Source: Nocardioides sp. Soil774 (GTDB taxonomy: Bacteria; Actinomycetota; Actinomycetes; Propionibacteriales; Nocardioidaceae). From it: a stretch of 64,000 nucleotides of DNA. The stretch is taken from contig NZ_LMSM01000006.1 of NCBI RefSeq assembly GCF_001428125.1, forward strand, positions 62,001-126,000, given 5' to 3'. Shown in pieces: positions 60,441-64,000 of this stretch. The translations under genes were made by a program, and so were the position numbers. The notes under the pieces were generated by a model. The model made no database searches and was not told the DNA's origin. It saw only the letters and a program-made list of their open reading frames with translations. How positions within the stretch are numbered: position 1 is the first letter of the stretch; each line of letters begins with the position of its first letter.

Positions 60441-62320
60441 ACGAGACGACCGACACGCACGCACCCGGTGAGCTCGACCTGCACCTGATCGGTGAGGGCC
60501 GCCACGAGGAGCTCTGGACCGTCCTCGGCGCCCAGGTCACCGACACCGGCACCTCGTTCCGCGTCTGGGCCCCCAACGCCCTCGAGGTCCAGGTGGCCGG
60601 GCAGTGGGCCGGCTGGGACGGCTCGCAGCACCCGATGACGCGCCTCGACGGGTCCGGCGTGTGGCACGTCCACGTCGAGGGAGCCGGCGTCGGCTCGCAG
60701 TACAAGTACCGCCTGCGCGGCGCCGACGGACAGTGGGGCGACCGCGCCGACCCGATGGCGCAGTACGCCGAGAAGCCGCCGAGCTCGGCCTCGGTGGTCT
60801 GGAAGTCCCAGCACCAGTGGAACGACGACGCGTGGCTGGAGAAGCGACGCACCGGCCAGCCGGTCGACGAGGCCATGTCGACCTACGAGGTGCACCTCGC
60901 CTCGTGGCGCAAGCACTACTCCGGCGAGCTCTACTCGTGGGACGAGATCGCCGACGCGCTCGTGCCCTACGTCGCCGACCTCGGCTTCACGCACGTGGAG
61001 TTCATGCCGGTCATGCAGCACCCGTTCGGCGGCTCGTGGGGCTACCACGTCACCTCCTACTTCGCCGCGGACGCTCGCTTCGGCGACCCTGACGGCCTCA
61101 AGCGGCTGATCGACCGGCTGCACCAGGCCGGCGTCGGCGTGATCCTCGACTGGGTGCCCGGGCACTTCGCCACCGACGAGTGGGCCCTGGCCAGGTTCGA
61201 CGGCACCCCCCTCTACGAGGACCCCAACCCGCAGCGCGGGTGGCACAAGGAGTGGGGCTCCCACATCTTCAACTTCGGGCGCAACGAGGTGCGCAACTTC
61301 CTCTACGCCAACGCGGTCTTCTGGCTCGAGGAGTTCCACGCCGACGGCCTGCGGGTCGACGGCGTCGCCTCGATGCTCTACCTCGACTACGCCCGCGAGC
61401 ACGGCGAGTGGTCGCCCAACAAGCACGGTGGCCGGGAGAACCTGGAGGCCGTTCAGTTCCTCCAGGAGATGAACGCCACCGTCTACAAGCGCGTGCCCGG
61501 CATCGTCACCATCGCCGAGGAGTCCACCGCGTGGCCGGGCGTCACCGGCCCGACGAGCGACGGCGGGCTGGGCTTCGGCTTCAAGTGGAACATGGGCTGG
61601 ATGCACGACTCGCTCAACTACGTCGCCAAGGACCCGCTCTACCGCAGCCACCACCACGGCCAAATGACGTTCTCCCTCGTCTACGCCTACGCGGAGAACT
61701 ACGTCCTGCCGATCAGCCACGACGAGGTCGTCCACGGCAAGGGCTCGCTGCTGCGCAAGATGCCCGGCGACCGCTGGCAGCAGCTGGCCAACCTGCGCGC
61801 CTACCTCGCCTACATGTGGGCTCACCCGGGCAAGCCGCTGCTCTTCATGGGTTGCGAGTTCGGCCAGGAGTCGGAGTGGGCCGAGAGCCGCGAGCTCGAC
61901 TGGTGGCTGCTCGAGCACCCCGAGCACTCCGGCGTGCACGCGATGGTGCGCGACATGAACGCCACCTACGCCGCCAGCGGCGCGCTGTGGGGCCGCGACA
62001 ACGACCCGTCCGGCTTTTCGTGGATCGACGCCAACGACGCGGGCCGCAACACGTTCTCCTTCGTGCGCAGCGCCCCGGGCCACCCCGACCTCGTCTGCGT
62101 GACCAACTTCGCCGGCACCCCGCACGAGGGCTACCGGCTCGGGCTGCCGTCCGACGGGCGCTGGGACGAGGTGCTCAACACCGACGCCGAGACCTACCTC
62201 GGCTCGGGGGTGGGCAACCTCGGCGTGATCACGGCGACCAAGGGCGATCACCACGGGCAGCCGGCGTACGCCGACATCGTGGTCCCGCCGCTGGCCACGG
62301 TCTGGTTCCGCAAGGCCTGA
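60437..62320 (+). CDS. glgB: 1,4-alpha-glucan branching enzyme
   Basis: A 627-residue GH13_9 enzyme that makes alpha-1,6 branches. CBM48 (TSFRVWAPNALEVQVAGQW), then HVEFMPVMQHPFGGSWGYH, DGLRVDGVASMLYLDY (nucleophile Asp), VTIAEESTAWP (acid Glu) and LPISHDEVVHGKGS are all present. Shorter than GlgB types with an extra N-terminal domain. The ATG overlaps the mak stop (ATGA). Last gene of the GlgE operon, with a strong terminator. Confidence 0.96.
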   Translation: MNETTDTHAPGELDLHLIGEGRHEELWTVLGAQVTDTGTSFRVWAPNALEVQVAGQWAGWDGSQHPMTRLDGSGVWHVHVEGAGVGSQYKYRLRGADGQWGDRADPMAQYAEKPPSSASVVWKSQHQWNDDAWLEKRRTGQPVDEAMSTYEVHLASWRKHYSGELYSWDEIADALVPYVADLGFTHVEFMPVMQHPFGGSWGYHVTSYFAADARFGDPDGLKRLIDRLHQAGVGVILDWVPGHFATDEWALARFDGTPLYEDPNPQRGWHKEWGSHIFNFGRNEVRNFLYANAVFWLEEFHADGLRVDGVASMLYLDYAREHGEWSPNKHGGRENLEAVQFLQEMNATVYKRVPGIVTIAEESTAWPGVTGPTSDGGLGFGFKWNMGWMHDSLNYVAKDPLYRSHHHGQMTFSLVYAYAENYVLPISHDEVVHGKGSLLRKMPGDRWQQLANLRAYLAYMWAHPGKPLLFMGCEFGQESEWAESRELDWWLLEHPEHSGVHAMVRDMNATYAASGALWGRDNDPSGFSWIDANDAGRNTFSFVRSAPGHPDLVCVTNFAGTPHEGYRLGLPSDGRWDEVLNTDAETYLGSGVGNLGVITATKGDHHGQPAYADIVVPPLATVWFRKA

Positions 62321-62330
62321 GGAGCCTCGA

Positions 62331-62368
62331 CCGCCGGCCCCCGGAGCGAGCGCTCCAGGGGCCGGCGG
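62331..62368 (+). terminator. glgB terminator
   Basis: An 11-base stem (CCGCCGGCCCC with its complement) encloses a second stem, GGAGCG-AG-CGCTCC. It starts 11 bases after glgB, before the convergent gene. No U-tract. Confidence 0.75.
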
Positions 62369-62396
62369 CCTGCATCGTCGTGCCCGACGCCGCGCG

Positions 62397-63266
62397 TCAG
62401 GTGAGGTGGATCATCTCGATCATGCCCATCAAGGCGTGCGGCATGCCGCCCATCTTCGGATCGGGCATGAAGCAGAGCACGACGTACTGACCGGGCGGCA
62501 GGTCGTAGTCCACGGTCATGGATCGACGCTGCGAGATGACGTCGGCCTGCATGGATCCAGGCATGAACCACGGGGGCGGCCCCTGCGTCTCCGGGCCCTG
62601 GAACGTGGCAAGCACCTCCTGCACCGTGGTGCCCTCCTTCACGCGCTGCAGCTCGACGAAGTGGAGGACCTTCGTGGTGGCGGCGTTCTTGAACAAGAAC
62701 GTGCCCTTGGCGGGCATGGTCGAGCTTCCGCGCCAGCCCGGTCCGTCGGCAGCGACGATCCGGCCGTCGACGTGCGGGGCCCGGCTCCTCCGCCTCGCCC
62801 CGACGACGAACTCCGCCGGCTTAGACGGCCCCTTCTCGCCGAAGGTGAAGGCGAAGTACTTCCCGGGGTGGGGGAAGACGATGGTGCCGGTCCCCCCGGG
62901 AGCCAGTCCACCGATGGCGTCGGTCTTGGCATAGATCCGCTTGATGGCCGTCGCCTTGTTCTTGACGAAGCCGGCCACGAGGTCGTGGGAGAACGACGTC
63001 CAGGAGTACCCGCGGCGGAGCGTCCCGAACGACACGGTGGTGTCACCCTTGCCCGTGACCACGAGCTCGGCGCGACCCGCGTGCAGGCCGTCGACCCCGG
63101 TGAGCCTCACCCCTGTGCGTGTGATGTGGGCAGTGATGGTGGGCACGGCCGCACGCGAGTGCTGCACAGGCCGTGGGTTGGCTGTCGCGGTCACCGAGGG
63201 TGCCGCGACGAGCGCCGTCGTGCACAGCACGGCCACAGCCGCGTGCACGAGCATCTTGATCCGCAT
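62397..63266 (-). CDS. Secreted Met-rich protein, copper-linked context
   Basis: A 289-residue protein with a signal peptide (residues 1-29, VAVLCTTALVAAPSVTATA). The mature part is beta-rich. The C-terminus, PPGQYVVLCFMPDPKMGGMP followed by HALMGMIEMIHL, has one Cys, one His and seven Met in a small region, a composition seen at copper sites and at cupredoxin-like C-terminal loops. Metal binding is inferred. Divergent from a cupredoxin gene; the two probably act in the same process outside the membrane. Confidence 0.7.
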   Translation of the reverse strand: MRIKMLVHAAVAVLCTTALVAAPSVTATANPRPVQHSRAAVPTITAHITRTGVRLTGVDGLHAGRAELVVTGKGDTTVSFGTLRRGYSWTSFSHDLVAGFVKNKATAIKRIYAKTDAIGGLAPGGTGTIVFPHPGKYFAFTFGEKGPSKPAEFVVGARRRSRAPHVDGRIVAADGPGWRGSSTMPAKGTFLFKNAATTKVLHFVELQRVKEGTTVQEVLATFQGPETQGPPPWFMPGSMQADVISQRRSMTVDYDLPPGQYVVLCFMPDPKMGGMPHALMGMIEMIHLT

Positions 63267-63423
63267 GTGGTGCCTCCGTAACTGGGTGGTGCCAGGTCGG
63301 CGACCGCCGGCCACTTCTCGACGAACGCACCCTTGCACCACTCCTCGTCAGTGGTTCTGCTGATGTCCAGACCACCCGACTTTTGGGGATGCCGGACGGG
63401 TGCGGGAGACAGATACTTCACGC

Positions 63424-64000
63424 GTGGGGGGCACGGTCAGGCAGCGATCGGTCATCGGGCTCGCAGTCGCGGCCTGGTGTGCCGCAGCGCTCGTCGCCTA
63501 CGACGTGACCCCGCTGACGATCGTTGCCGGCACCAGTTCGCCAGCGGCACGTGCAGAGGCTGCATCAGGCGGGACGTCGGCCACGATCGTGATCAACCGC
63601 GGGGACGCGAGCAAGTCGTACTCCACACCCCTGGTGACCGTGTCCGGTGATGGCACCCTCAGCGTCACGAACCTCGACGTCTACGACCACACCGTCACGT
63701 CCATCGCGCTGGCAGGCGACGGCACTCCCTTGTTCGACGTCAAGGTCCTGCACGGCACCACGGTGGCCATCCCGGCGGTCGACGGCCTCGCCTCCGGCAG
63801 CTACGACTTCTACTGTCGCTTCCACCCCAACATGCGCGGCACCCTCGTGGTCGACCGGAGCGGTGGGGGCACTGCGCCCGAACCGGTGGCGTTCGACCAA
63901 CCCCTCGTGATTCCCTCCGTGCTCAGCGGCCCGCACGTCCGGTTGCGCATGCGCGAGGCCGGCGTACGCATCCTCCCGACGGGACCGCTCACGCGCATGT
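63424..64000 (+). CDS. Cupredoxin-domain protein, 3' end cut by window
   Basis: The frame is open to the window end, so only the first 192 residues are seen. An N-terminal signal or anchor helix (residues 8-26) is followed by a cupredoxin fold with type-1 copper ligands: His89 in YDHTV, then Cys131, His134 and Met137 in YCRFHPNM (C-x2-H-x2-M, amicyanin-like). After residue 150 a new segment begins (PEPVAFDQPLVIPSVLSG) that looks like the start of a multicopper oxidase-type domain. The GTG at 63424 was chosen; GTG at 63400 is possible. Confidence 0.8.
   Translation, partial: MGGTVRQRSVIGLAVAAWCAAALVAYDVTPLTIVAGTSSPAARAEAASGGTSATIVINRGDASKSYSTPLVTVSGDGTLSVTNLDVYDHTVTSIALAGDGTPLFDVKVLHGTTVAIPAVDGLASGSYDFYCRFHPNMRGTLVVDRSGGGTAPEPVAFDQPLVIPSVLSGPHVRLRMREAGVRILPTGPLTRM

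Overview
This window is a stretch of high-GC actinobacterial chromosome. GC is very high, GTG starts are common, and the marker families are actinobacterial: a mycothiol-dependent maleylpyruvate isomerase-like enzyme, SigE-family sigma factor, DUF3097, the GlgE glucan pathway, and the orders hrcA-dnaJ-rsmE and comEA-comEC-holA. Protein style suggests Nocardioides or a relative (Nocardioidaceae); that genus assignment is inference. No insertion sequence, prophage, CRISPR array or rRNA operon was seen. No stretch longer than 300 bases lacks a gene; the longest (about 294 bases before leuS) holds a leader terminator and hairpins.

Left part (1-21.8 kb). A small sigma-factor locus is flanked by two paralogous GerMN/Gmad2-type proteins, the first cut by the window edge. 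Next come the CIRCE-controlled hrcA-dnaJ-rsmE heat-shock operon, a metallo-beta-lactamase-fold hydrolase, three small acidic or membrane proteins, a DUF3097 protein, hemW and a long-chain acyl-CoA ligase. These are followed by an APH(6)-like kinase, an XdhC C-terminal-domain protein, an esterase, hutD, lepA, an EamA exporter, a GNAT enzyme, a self-regulated tetR-MDMPI operon, two tandem APH-fold proteins and rpsT.

Middle part (21.8-43.6 kb). On the minus strand are comEA-comEC-holA, degV, leuS with a putative attenuator, and a DUF4870 protein. An ArsR-MFS pair and an SDR precede an ornithine aminotransferase. A tRNA-Ala(GGC) is followed, on the minus strand, by a tightly overlapping block: nadD, rsfS, a phosphoglycerate-mutase-family enzyme and DUF4112, with proA and a 49-residue membrane protein upstream. 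Then come a secreted protein, etfB-etfA, a secreted Ig-like protein and an enoyl-CoA hydratase.

Right part (43.7-64 kb). This is a glycogen/alpha-glucan region: glgX, then glgP divergent from a secreted M36 metalloprotease, then glgE-treS-mak-glgB with every junction overlapping by 4 bases. TreS makes maltose from trehalose, Mak phosphorylates it, GlgE polymerises maltose-1-phosphate, GlgB branches the glucan, and GlgP and GlgX take it apart. Between glgX and glgP lie small membrane proteins, an AraC-DinB fusion gene broken by a one-base frameshift, and an OhrR-like MarR regulator. The window ends in a divergent pair of secreted proteins, one a cupredoxin with a complete type-1 copper ligand set that runs off the edge.

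Many convergent gene ends carry strong hairpins. Three share a core CCCCGG-N4-CCGGGG preceded by a second hairpin, which looks like a recurring bidirectional terminator or dispersed palindrome family.
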